DNA of 12,176 nucleotides, taken from assembly GCA_004296815.1 (NCBI GenBank), contig SCVT01000562.1, positions 1 to 12,176 of the forward strand, written 5' to 3'. This document shows, piece after piece, positions 1 through 6,428 of the stretch. Position 1 is the stretch's first letter. The number at the start of each line of letters is the position of its first letter. Below the pieces are notes generated by a model. It worked only from the letters and a program-made list of their open reading frames with translations, did not search any database and was not told where the DNA came from. Made by a program: the position numbers and the translations under genes. Source of the DNA: Reyranella sp. GTDB taxonomy: Bacteria; Pseudomonadota; Alphaproteobacteria; Reyranellales; Reyranellaceae.

Positions 1-932
1 GGCGTCGACGGCTGGAGATGGGGCAGGCGCTCGGTCGGCGCATCCTCGACGCGCGGCAGCGCCGCGCCGAACATCGGCCGCCAGGCCTCGATCGTCTGCG
101 GTCGCTGCTCCGGCGCAAAGGCGAGTCCGCGATCGACTGCCGCCAGCAAAGCGCCATCGAAGCGATCGGCCTGTGTGACCGCGAGCGGCCGGTAGGGATC
201 CGTGCCGACACGGCTCGCCGCGTCGGGCGGGGCGAAGCCTGCGATCGCATGATGCAGCACCGCGGCCGTCGAATAGATGTCGCTCCACGGACCCTGCTTG
301 CCGTCGAGCGCATACTGTTCGATCGGCGCGTATTGCGGTGTCAGGATGCCGGTCAGCGTACGCGTGCGGCCGCCCATCGCCTGACGCGCCGCGCCGAAGT
401 CGATCAGGATCGGCACGCCATCGCGGCGAATGATGACGTTCGACGGCTTTATGTCGCGATGCAGGAAGCCCTGCGCGTGCACGGCGGCGAGACCGCTCAG
501 CAGGCCTTCGGCCAGGCGCTTCACCTCGTCGGGCTGGAAGCGGCGGCCCTGCTGGCGCAGCAGCTGCGAGACGCTGCTGCCGTCCTCGAACTCCATGACG
601 GTGTAGGCCGTGCCGTGCGCCTCGAAGTAGCGCAGCACCGGTACGATGTGCGGATGGCGAAAGCGCGCCAGCGCGCGAGCCTCGTCGAGGAAGCGGTCGC
701 GGCCCCAAGCGAAATCGTCAGAGTATCGCGCACCACGCGGCACGACCTCGCCGTCCGGCCGGCGCAGCGCGAACTCGACCGGCAGGTATTCCTTGATCGC
801 GACGAACTTCGCGAGCTGGGTGTCGAAGGCGCGGTAGGTGATGCCGAAGCCGCCATGGCCGATCACTGCGTCGAGGCGGTAGTCGCCGAGGCGCGTGCCG
901 ACCGGCAGGGCTTGCTCGTGTTCTGCTGTCAT
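1..932 (-). CDS. Serine/threonine protein kinase (Hanks type), N-terminal part; runs off left edge
   Basis: The reading frame is open from an ATG at 930-932 to the window edge, giving 310 residues with no stop. All core Hanks-kinase motifs are visible: glycine loop GHGGFGITY (25-33), VAIK lysine K47, a likely helix-C Glu84, HRDIKPSN (158-165, catalytic Asp160), DFG (178-180), a PIEQY sequence (203-207) where classical kinases have APE, and Asp218 in SDIYS. It should therefore phosphorylate Ser/Thr of unknown protein targets. The kinase domain begins near residue 18 and is complete by about 290; the sequence then turns proline-rich, as in linkers leading to a membrane segment or sensor domain, which would lie outside the window. 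No good ribosome binding site precedes the ATG, and an in-frame GTG lies two codons upstream, so the start is uncertain by a few residues. A long plus-strand frame opposite it is a shadow. Identification is firm; substrate and C-terminal domain are unknown. Confidence 0.93.
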   Translation of the reverse strand, partial: MTAEHEQALPVGTRLGDYRLDAVIGHGGFGITYRAFDTQLAKFVAIKEYLPVEFALRRPDGEVVPRGARYSDDFAWGRDRFLDEARALARFRHPHIVPVLRYFEAHGTAYTVMEFEDGSSVSQLLRQQGRRFQPDEVKRLAEGLLSGLAAVHAQGFLHRDIKPSNVIIRRDGVPILIDFGAARQAMGGRTRTLTGILTPQYAPIEQYALDGKQGPWSDIYSTAAVLHHAIAGFAPPDAASRVGTDPYRPLAVTQADRFDGALLAAVDRGLAFAPEQRPQTIEAWRPMFGAALPRVEDAPTERLPHLQPST

Positions 933-977
933 GGGCACGCGCGGGACCTGAGGGCCCCCTAGATGCGCGCTCCCGGG

Positions 978-995
978 CGGCCGCACAAGCGGCCG
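978..995. terminator. GC-rich hairpin, possible transcription terminator or pause
   Basis: A perfect 7-bp inverted repeat CGGCCGC / GCGGCCG surrounds a 4-base loop (ACAA). It lies 10 bases beyond the stop of the small minus-strand frame at 1006-1176 and about 45 bases upstream of the kinase start. No T-run follows on either strand, so it does not qualify as a standard intrinsic terminator. It could attenuate read-through into the kinase gene or be chance in GC-rich DNA. Confidence 0.3.
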
Positions 996-1005
996 TTGCA
1001 GATCT

Positions 1006-1176
1006 CTAGCGGACGGTCGACGAGGTCGCGGAAGCCAACCGGGTCGCCGAGTCGCGAACCTCGGGGACGAGTTGCATGACCATGATCAGCACGCAGAGGC
1101 CGATCGCGGTAAGCATGGTGGCAGGGCGTGTGCGAAGATGCGGTTGGGGCGTTGATGCCCGGCGTTCGCCTGTCAT
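1006..1176 (-). CDS. Possible small single-pass membrane protein (56 aa)
   Basis: A short frame begins at ATG 1174-1176 with a GGAG ribosome binding site 9 bases upstream, which is the reason for choosing this start over an in-frame ATG at 1242. The product has a basic N-terminus (residues 1-20, several Arg), then a hydrophobic stretch around residues 21-38 (MLTAIGLCVLIMVMQLVP) followed by a short polar tail. That is the topology expected of a small inner-membrane protein. I recognise no family. It is on the same strand as the downstream kinase gene, 73 bases away, so the two could be co-transcribed, although the hairpin at 978-995 lies between them. A second overlapping frame (959-1186) in another phase is not membrane-like and has less support. 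The 933-1384 interval holds no other credible gene. Confidence 0.4.
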   Translation of the reverse strand: MTGERRASTPQPHLRTRPATMLTAIGLCVLIMVMQLVPEVRDSATRLASATSSTVR

Positions 1177-1296
1177 GGCGGACCACTCCAAAATTGTTTC
1201 GTCAAAATAGCGACGGCCGAACGACCCTGAATATTGGGCCAAGCCTTTACAAAATATAGGCCAAGGCGCGGAGTCCGTCCATGCAAAAATCTAGGA

Positions 1297-1324
1297 ATCA
1301 CAATATGTTAATAGATAATGTGAT
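1297..1324. promoter_or_regulatory. Imperfect dyad upstream of the dehydrogenase operon, candidate operator
   Basis: The arms ATCACAATAT and ATAATGTGAT flank an 8-base centre; 9 of 10 outer positions are complementary. The element sits in the only AT-rich stretch before the plus-strand operon, 60 bases upstream of the proposed ATG, and overlaps a weak -10-like GATAAT at 1314-1319. That placement suits a repressor site or an activator-dependent promoter. No dedicated regulator gene lies beside it, so the binding protein is unknown. The outer TCACA/TGTGA halves are in the opposite order to a CRP site. Confidence 0.4.
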
Positions 1325-1384
1325 GAAGTCACTCGAGCCACACTATGGGTGGCGGCCACGGACGGCCGGAGTAGGATCAGGCCC

Positions 1385-2137
1385 ATGAACCCTCCCCCCC
1401 TGCGCGACAATGTGCGGACGCTGGTGCTCACCGGCGCGAGCCGCGGCATCGGCCACGCGACCGTGAAGAAATTCGGCGCGAGCGGCTGGCGCATCATCAC
1501 GATCTCCCGCCAGCCCTTCAGCGCGCTCTGCCCCTGGCCGGGCGGCGGCGAGAACCACGTGCAGCTCGACCTCGCCGATCCGGTCGATATCGGCCGCGGC
1601 ATCGAGCAGATACGCGCGCGGATCGGCGGACGGCTCGATGCGCTGGTGAACAACGCGGCGATCTCGCCCAAGGGTTCCAACGGCTCGCGGCTGGGCGCCA
1701 TCGACACGCCGTTCGACCTGTGGCGGCAGGTGTTCGACGTCAACTTCTTCGCGCCGGTGGCGCTGGCGCGCGGACTGATGGACGAGCTCTCGGCCGCCAA
1801 AGGCTGCGTGGTCAACGTGACCTCGATCGCCGGCAGCCGCGTGCATCCCTTCGCGGGCTCGGCCTATGCGACGTCGAAGGCAGCGCTTGCGGCGCTGACA
1901 CGTGAGATGAGCCACGATTTCGGCCCGCGCGGGATCCGCGTGAACGCAATTGCGCCGGGCGAGATCGACACCTCCATCCTGTCGCCGGGCACGGAGAAGA
2001 TCGTCGAGGAGCAGATCCCGATGCGCCGCCTCGGCACGCCCGACGAGGTCGCCGACGTGATCCACTTCCTGTGCGAGAAGGGATCGAGCTACGTTTCCGG
2101 CGCCGAGATCCAGATCAACGGCGGCCAGCACGTGTAG
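1385..2137 (+). CDS. Short-chain dehydrogenase/reductase (SDR), classical type, 250 aa
   Basis: NAD(P)-dependent oxidoreductase of the classical SDR family, soluble and probably cytoplasmic. Visible hallmarks are the cofactor glycine motif TGASRGIG (16-23), NNAA (89-92), Asn120, catalytic Ser147 (NVTSIAG), and the YxxxK pair Tyr161/Lys165, with a C-terminal NAIAPGEIDT segment and a typical ending SSYVSGAEIQINGGQ. All catalytic residues are present, so it should be active; Thr16 and the Ser-Arg after the first glycines do not by themselves decide between NAD and NADP. I chose the ATG at 1385 because GGAG/AGGA lies 8-15 bases upstream and the homologous domain begins there; an in-frame ATG at 1349 would add 12 unsupported residues. 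It is the first gene of a three-gene operon, 9 bases before the next start. It probably oxidises or reduces a hydroxy/keto intermediate of whatever the next two enzymes handle; the substrate is unknown. Confidence 0.95.
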   Translation: MNPPPLRDNVRTLVLTGASRGIGHATVKKFGASGWRIITISRQPFSALCPWPGGGENHVQLDLADPVDIGRGIEQIRARIGGRLDALVNNAAISPKGSNGSRLGAIDTPFDLWRQVFDVNFFAPVALARGLMDELSAAKGCVVNVTSIAGSRVHPFAGSAYATSKAALAALTREMSHDFGPRGIRVNAIAPGEIDTSILSPGTEKIVEEQIPMRRLGTPDEVADVIHFLCEKGSSYVSGAEIQINGGQHV

Positions 2138-2146
2138 GAGTAGGCC

Positions 2147-2947
2147 ATGGACACCATTACTTCGATCAAGGGCGAGACCGGCCGCGATGCGCGCCGCCGC
2201 ATCCGCGCCGGCGCCTTCCGGCATCCGACCTCGGGCATGGCGCCGGGCTATGTGCAGGGCAATCTCGCGATCCTGCCCAAGTCGCTGGCCGCCGACTTCA
2301 CGCGCTTCTGCATGCTGAACCCCAAGCCCTGCCCCCTGCTCGGCCAGTCCGAGCCGGGCGACTGGCGCCTGCCGACGCTGGGCGAGGATCTCGACATCCG
2401 CACCGACATCCCGCTCTACCGCGTCTGGAAGAACGGCGAGCTGGTCGAGGAAGTGACCGACCTCAAGAAGGTGTGGCGCGACGACCTCGTCTCCTTCGTG
2501 CTGGGCTGCTCCTTCTCCTTCGAAGAAGCGCTGATCGAGAACGGGCTCGAGCTGCGGCACCAGACCTGCAACAGCAACGTGCCGATGTTCCGCACCAACA
2601 TCGAGTGCGCGCCGGCCGGTCCGTTCCATGGGCCGATGGTCGTCTCGATGCGGCCGTTCAAGCCGGCCGACGCGATCCGCGCGGTGCAGGTGACGACGCG
2701 CTTCCCCTCGGTGCACGGCGCGCCCGTCCATCTCGGCAAGCCCGAGATGATCGGCATCAAGGACATCTCCAAGCCCGACTACGGCGACGGCGTGCCGTTG
2801 CGCGACGACGAGCTGCCGGTGTTCTGGGCCTGCGGCGTCACCCCGCAATCGGTCGTCGCCACGGTGAAGCCGGAGTTCTGCATCACCCACGCGCCGGGCT
2901 ACATGCTGGTGACCGACCTGCTGAACTCGCGGCTGGCCGTCCTCTGA
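2147..2947 (+). CDS. D-glutamate cyclase family putative hydro-lyase (PF07286, formerly DUF1445/UPF0317), 266 aa
   Basis: Full-length member of the putative hydro-lyase family that includes B. subtilis YcsI. From memory, the mammalian mitochondrial D-glutamate cyclase, which turns D-glutamate into 5-oxo-D-proline, contains this region. Conserved blocks seen here are APGYVQGN (32-39), the [12 protein letters not shown] block (54-65), [11 protein letters not shown] (83-93), [10 protein letters not shown] (120-129), NVPMFRTNI (144-152), VVSMRP (165-170), HGAPVHLG (190-197), FWACGVTPQ (226-234) and [11 protein letters not shown] (247-257). The many invariant Cys, His and acidic residues suggest an enzyme, but catalytic residues are not established and 'hydro-lyase' is a family label rather than a shown activity. 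No signal peptide. Start ATG 2147 is preceded by GGAGTAGG. It sits between the SDR gene (9 bases upstream) and the DUF2848 gene (2 bases downstream), so the three are almost certainly one transcript. Confidence 0.92.
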   Translation: MDTITSIKGETGRDARRRIRAGAFRHPTSGMAPGYVQGNLAILPKSLAADFTRFCMLNPKPCPLLGQSEPGDWRLPTLGEDLDIRTDIPLYRVWKNGELVEEVTDLKKVWRDDLVSFVLGCSFSFEEALIENGLELRHQTCNSNVPMFRTNIECAPAGPFHGPMVVSMRPFKPADAIRAVQVTTRFPSVHGAPVHLGKPEMIGIKDISKPDYGDGVPLRDDELPVFWACGVTPQSVVATVKPEFCITHAPGYMLVTDLLNSRLAVL

Positions 2948-2949
2948 CG

Positions 2950-3636
2950 ATGGCGTTGCTGCAGTTCGACGGCCACGCCAAGGGCGCGGTCGAGAAGGTC
3001 TCCGTCGACATCGAGAACCTCGTCATCGCGGGCTGGACCGGCCGCGACGTGACGGCGCTCAATCATCACATCGAGGAGCTGAAAGCGATCGGCGTTCAGC
3101 CGCCCAGCCGCGTGCCGATCTACTATCGCGCCGCGGCGCAGATGCTGACGCAGGCCGACCGCATCCAGGTGCTGGGCGACGAAAGCTCGGGCGAGGTCGA
3201 GCCGGTGCTAGTGGGCGCGGCCGACCGGCTGTGGGTCACGGTCGGCGCTGACCATACCGACCGCAAGGTCGAGAGCTACGGCATCGCCGTTTCCAAGCAG
3301 ATGTGCGCCAAGCCGATCGGCCGCGCCGCCTGGCGCTTCGAGGAGGTCGAGCCGCACTGGGACCGGCTGATGCTGCGCAGCTTCATCCGGGAAGGCGGCA
3401 AGCGGGTGCTCTACCAGGACGGTCCGCTCGCCAAGATCCGTGATCCACGCGAGCTGATTTTCGGCTGGAAGGACGAGAAGCGCCTGCCGATGGGTACCGT
3501 CATGTTCTGCGGCACCATGCCGGCGATCGGCGCAATCCGCTCCTCCTCGCGCTTCGAGATGGAGCTCGATGATCCCGTGCTCGGCCGCAAGATCACCCAC
3601 GCCTACGAGATAGAGACACTCCCCGTCATAGCCTGA
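2950..3636 (+). CDS. DUF2848 family protein, 228 aa
   Basis: The sequence matches the DUF2848 family along its length: AGWTGRD (27-33), HHIEEL (39-44), SSGEVEP (79-85), GADHTDRKVE (99-108), SKQMCAKP (115-122), HWDRL (136-140), FCGT (186-189) and a C-terminal DDPVLGR...AYEIETLPV. No function is known to me. The E-x-E of SSGEVEP and the DHTDR block resemble the acidic metal-binding and GNDVSARD-like motifs of fumarylacetoacetate hydrolase folds, so a metal-dependent C-C hydrolase or decarboxylase role is possible; this is inference. The ATG lies 2 bases after the stop of the preceding gene, indicating translational coupling. The 3' end overlaps the end of the convergent hydrolase gene by 34 bases. 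Predicted soluble; no signal peptide or membrane segment. Confidence 0.9.
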   Translation: MALLQFDGHAKGAVEKVSVDIENLVIAGWTGRDVTALNHHIEELKAIGVQPPSRVPIYYRAAAQMLTQADRIQVLGDESSGEVEPVLVGAADRLWVTVGADHTDRKVESYGIAVSKQMCAKPIGRAAWRFEEVEPHWDRLMLRSFIREGGKRVLYQDGPLAKIRDPRELIFGWKDEKRLPMGTVMFCGTMPAIGAIRSSSRFEMELDDPVLGRKITHAYEIETLPVIA

Positions 3637-4445
3637 GCAGCGACGAAGTCGAGAATCGCCGCCACCACCTTGGGATCGGCCAGCAGCCGGTTGTGGCCAA
3701 GACCACGCGTCACCATGAGCTCCGCGCCGGGCAAAGCGTGCGCCGCACGAGCGGCCTCGGCCACGGGGACCTGCCGGTCGGTCTGGTCGTGGATCAGCAG
3801 CAGCGGCATCTTCACCTTACCCACGATGTGGCGGACGTCGAAGTCCGCCGCCGGGCGGCCAACATGGTGCTCGACGGACGCGATGAACGCCGCAGCACCG
3901 CGCCTCGACAGGCCGACGACACGTGCGAAGCGCTGCAGCTCGCGCTTCAGCGACGAGGGCGCGGAGACCAGGGCGACGCGCGACGCGCCGCCCCGATGGG
4001 CGATCGAGAACAGGCTCATGGCGCCACCCATCGAATGGCCCACCACGGCATGCACGGGGCCCAGCCGCTCGAGCGTGCGTTCGATGGCAGCGATGAACTT
4101 CACCGCCGTGAGCTCGTCGCCCGCCGACTCGCCGTGCGCGGGCACGTCGAGCGCGACCGCGGCGAAGCCGCGTGTGACCAGTGCCTCGATGACGGCGCCG
4201 AACTGGGCGCGATTGCCCTCGAAGCCGTGGACGAGCAGCACCCTGGGCCCCTCGCCCCAGCGCCAGGCGACGAGCCCGTCGCCAAGATCGATGCGCTCGT
4301 CGGCCACGGGTAACTCGAGGAGCGGCGGTGGCCGCACGTGGCGGCGCGGCTCGAGCATCATGCGACGGAAGAACGGAGCGACCAGCGACGGCGCCACGTA
4401 GCTGGCCGCGGCGAGCGCGGCGATCGGCAGAGGCACGGCAGGCAT
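3603..4445 (-). CDS. Alpha/beta hydrolase, 280 aa, with hydrophobic N-terminus
   Basis: Serine hydrolase of the alpha/beta fold. The oxyanion region LLVHGFEGN (70-78), nucleophile elbow GHSMGG (136-141, Ser138), acid residue in HDQTDRQVPV (Asp223, with Asp220 as alternative) and catalytic His251 in GLGHN give a complete triad. Residues about 5-26 are hydrophobic (ending before the basic pair at 27-28) and may form a membrane anchor or uncleaved signal. I start at ATG 4443-4445 because GGAGG lies 5 bases upstream; the frame extends to 4580, but that extension is Cys/Arg-rich and not family-like. Substrate is unknown; ester or lactone hydrolysis is typical of this type. The gene converges on the DUF2848 gene, overlapping by 34 bases, and diverges from the CoA-transferase gene with a 171-base shared upstream region. 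Confidence 0.92.
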   Translation of the reverse strand: MPAVPLPIAALAAASYVAPSLVAPFFRRMMLEPRRHVRPPPLLELPVADERIDLGDGLVAWRWGEGPRVLLVHGFEGNRAQFGAVIEALVTRGFAAVALDVPAHGESAGDELTAVKFIAAIERTLERLGPVHAVVGHSMGGAMSLFSIAHRGGASRVALVSAPSSLKRELQRFARVVGLSRRGAAAFIASVEHHVGRPAADFDVRHIVGKVKMPLLLIHDQTDRQVPVAEAARAAHALPGAELMVTRGLGHNRLLADPKVVAAILDFVAAQAMTGSVSIS

Positions 4446-4456
4446 GGAGACCTCCA

Positions 4457-4482
4457 GACAGGTGCAGTTACACTTATCTGTC
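4457..4482. promoter_or_regulatory. Imperfect dyad directly upstream of the hydrolase start, candidate operator
   Basis: The ends GACAG and CTGTC form a perfect 5-bp inverted pair, with a further T/A match inside and one G/T wobble, about a central TTACAC stretch. It ends 11 bases before the hydrolase ATG (minus strand), partly over the Shine-Dalgarno region, a position typical of TetR-like repressor sites. No regulator gene is adjacent, and the inner part is not symmetrical, so support is modest. Confidence 0.3.
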
Positions 4483-4521
4483 CCGACGACGCCCCTGCGA
4501 CAAACGAGCTTGCCTGCGAAT

Positions 4522-4595
4522 TTACGTAACTTTTCTTCATGCATGGCTTCCCTGCAGGGCCGGCCTTGCGTCGGCGCCACCGGTAAACGTACGTT
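4522..4595. promoter_or_regulatory. Two ACGT-centred palindromes upstream of the CoA-transferase gene
   Basis: TTACGTAA (4522-4529) and AACGTACGTT (4586-4595) are perfect palindromes within the divergent intergenic region; the second ends about 10 bases before the GGGAGGA ribosome binding site of the CoA-transferase gene. The AT-rich stretch near 4519-4540 is the likely promoter region, but I find no convincing -35/-10 pair. They may be repressor operators or chance palindromes. Confidence 0.25.
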
Positions 4596-4616
4596 CAGCG
4601 CCCTCGGGAGGACTCA

Positions 4617-5819
4617 GTGACGATCAAGGGCGCATTCGACGGCATCACCGTTCTCGACTTCACCCAGGGCATCGCGGGGCCGCACGCCTCGATGCTGCTG
4701 GCGCTGCACGGCGCCGACGTGATCAAGATCGAGCCGCCGGAAGGCGACTGGGGCCGCGCGCTCGGCGAGCTGAAGGGCGACCATTGCGCCCACTCCGTCG
4801 CGTTCAACCGCGGCAAGCGCTCGATCGCGCTCGACCTCAAGTCGCCGGACGGCATCGCGGTGGTGAAGAAGATCGCGGCCAAGGCCCATGTCGTGATGGA
4901 GAGCTTCCGCCCCGGCGTGATCTCGCGGCTGGGCTTCGGCTACGAGGAGATGAGGAAGCTCAATCCGAGCGTGATCTACTGCTCGGTCTCGGGCTTCGGC
5001 CAGACCGGCCCCTACAGCAAGCGCCCGACGGTCGACGGGCTGATCCAGGCGTTCAGCGGCATGATGGTGATGAACAAGATGCCTGACGGCACGCCGTGGC
5101 GTCAGGGCATGATCGCCGTGGACGTGACGACCGGTCTCTACACCTTCCAGGCGCTGTCGACCGCGCTGATGCGCCAGTTCCGCTACAACGAGGGCTGCTT
5201 CATCGATTCGAGCCTGATGCGCGCCGCCGCCGCCTTCCAGGGCGCCAAGCTGATGGAGTGGGTGTTCTCCAAGGGCGCGCCGCCGGTGCTGTACATGCCG
5301 GCCGGCAGCTACAAGTCGAAGAACGGCTACATCATGGTTTCGGCGATGCGGCCGCATCACTTTCGCCTGCTGTTCGAGCTGATCGGCCGCGACGACATCG
5401 CCAACGATCCGGACCTGCAGAGCCACGAGAGCCGCATCAAGAACGCGCCCAAGATCATCAAGGCGCTGAACGAGACGATGCCGACCAAGACCACCGAGGA
5501 GTGGATCGCGATCCTGCAGCCCAAGGACGTGTTCTGCGAGCGCGTGAACAACTACTCCGACTATCTCGACCATCCGCACGTCAAGGAGTCGGGCGCCATC
5601 GACTGGATCGAGCAGGACGGGTTCGGCCGCATGCCGGTGGCCAACATCGCCGGGCTCCCGCCGGCCAGCCAGCACGAGCCGCAGCAGCATGCGCCGCACA
5701 TCGGCGAGGATGCCCCCGACATCTTGCGCGAGTTGGGCTACAGCGCCGCCGACGTCGATGCGATGTACTCACGCGGCGGCGTGCGGGCGCCCGCCCCCGC
5801 GATCAAGGCAGCGGACTAG
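4617..5819 (+). CDS. Family III CoA-transferase (CaiB/BaiF/formyl-CoA transferase type), 400 aa
   Basis: Transfers coenzyme A between carboxylic acids through an aspartyl-CoA anhydride intermediate. The N-terminal half carries the family pattern: GITVLDFTQGIAGPHAS (9-25), ADVIKIEPPEGDWGR (33-47), FNRGKRSIALDL (63-74), SFRPGVISRLGFGYEEM (96-112), SVSGFGQTGPY (123-133). The catalytic aspartate is expected in the GMIAVDVTTG segment (164-173), and the Asp there is residue 169, the same number as in characterised formyl-CoA transferase. Length is normal for the family. The start is GTG 4617 with GGGAGGA just upstream; no better ATG exists before the domain. The acid substrate cannot be deduced. 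It is transcribed away from the alpha/beta hydrolase, and its end overlaps the convergent P-loop gene by 17 bases. Confidence 0.95.
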   Translation: MTIKGAFDGITVLDFTQGIAGPHASMLLALHGADVIKIEPPEGDWGRALGELKGDHCAHSVAFNRGKRSIALDLKSPDGIAVVKKIAAKAHVVMESFRPGVISRLGFGYEEMRKLNPSVIYCSVSGFGQTGPYSKRPTVDGLIQAFSGMMVMNKMPDGTPWRQGMIAVDVTTGLYTFQALSTALMRQFRYNEGCFIDSSLMRAAAAFQGAKLMEWVFSKGAPPVLYMPAGSYKSKNGYIMVSAMRPHHFRLLFELIGRDDIANDPDLQSHESRIKNAPKIIKALNETMPTKTTEEWIAILQPKDVFCERVNNYSDYLDHPHVKESGAIDWIEQDGFGRMPVANIAGLPPASQHEPQQHAPHIGEDAPDILRELGYSAADVDAMYSRGGVRAPAPAIKAAD

Positions 5820-6330
5820 ACGCGAAGGCTGCGATTTCGCGCCGGCTGCGCAGGCGCACGACGCGCTTGTCTTTCGCGAGCAGGCCGCACTCGATCTCGA
5901 AACGCTGCCGGTTCTTGGCGTGGGTCTTCAGCGCCCAGAGCAGGATCGAGTGCCGGCTGAGGAAGGCGTTGCGCAGGGTCTCGCGGTTTCCCGTGCCCCA
6001 CAGTTCCTCGCCGGTGGTCGCGCGGCGGATCGTGCGACGCAGGAGCTGGGCCATGACGACCGGCAGCGGCAGGTCGAGCCAGACCAACGTGTCGGCCGCG
6101 CGCCAGGTGAGATCGCGAACCTGGCCGTAGTTGCCGACCACGATCCAACCCTCCGCCGACGTCTCGCGCTCGACGCGATGACGGAAGAGATCCGGCGGTG
6201 CCGGCTGCCAGTCGCGTCCCCAGAACAGCGCATCGAGCTCGACGACATGCAGACCGGCCTTAACGGCCAGCCGGTCGGCCAGCCAGCTCTTGCCGGATCC
6301 CGTCGTTCCGAAGACGACCACGCGCTGCAT
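5803..6330 (-). CDS. P-loop NTPase, adenylate kinase-like / topology modulation (FlaR-like) protein, 175 aa
   Basis: A small cytoplasmic nucleotide-binding protein. The N-terminus is VVVFGTTGSGKS (4-15), a clear Walker A motif with Lys14 and Ser15. It continues with ELDALFWGRDWQ (31-42), a VVGNYG segment (64-69), a beta strand ending in DTLVWLDLP (80-88, Walker B-like region), and a basic arginine-rich lid-like part (99-126). This layout is that of the adenylate-kinase-related proteins often annotated as 'DNA topology modulation protein'; the real substrate of those is not established. I place the start at ATG 6328-6330, three codons before the first beta strand; the frame extends to 6411 but the added residues look unrelated. 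It converges on the CoA-transferase (17-base overlap) and diverges from the racemase-like gene, with 98 bases between starts. Confidence 0.85.
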   Translation of the reverse strand: MQRVVVFGTTGSGKSWLADRLAVKAGLHVVELDALFWGRDWQPAPPDLFRHRVERETSAEGWIVVGNYGQVRDLTWRAADTLVWLDLPLPVVMAQLLRRTIRRATTGEELWGTGNRETLRNAFLSRHSILLWALKTHAKNRQRFEIECGLLAKDKRVVRLRSRREIAAFASSPLP

Positions 6331-6428
6331 GGGCCGGACTGTAGCGCCGGCGCCGCGACCGTTGCAGGACCGCTTTTCGCCACACCCCTCTATTGCCGCA
6401 CGATGCGTCATCGGAGACAGTCGCTGCC

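Noticed and set aside
18..962. A 314-codon plus-strand open frame over the kinase region
   Set aside because: It is antisense to a kinase frame with every catalytic motif intact, is arginine-rich and has no recognisable domain; long antisense frames are expected in GC-rich genes.
1235..1266. Two GGCCAAG-like repeats near the small frame (GGGCCAAGCC and AGGCCAAGGC)
   Set aside because: Short, imperfect and not placed at plausible promoter spacing; chance is sufficient in this composition.
1343..2890. A 515-codon minus-strand open frame opposite the SDR and hydro-lyase-like genes
   Set aside because: It covers two well-recognised genes on the other strand, and its product is a low-complexity His/Arg/Ala/Asp-rich sequence typical of an antisense shadow.
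2071..3636. Reading the DUF2848 gene from 2071 as a 521-residue fusion protein
   Set aside because: The first 293 codons are an out-of-frame reading of the hydro-lyase-like gene. The family domain begins at the ATG at 2950, two bases after the upstream stop.
4614..5699. A 361-codon minus-strand frame opposite the CoA-transferase gene
   Set aside because: It is antisense to a family III CoA-transferase with intact Asp169 and family motifs, and its composition is shadow-like.
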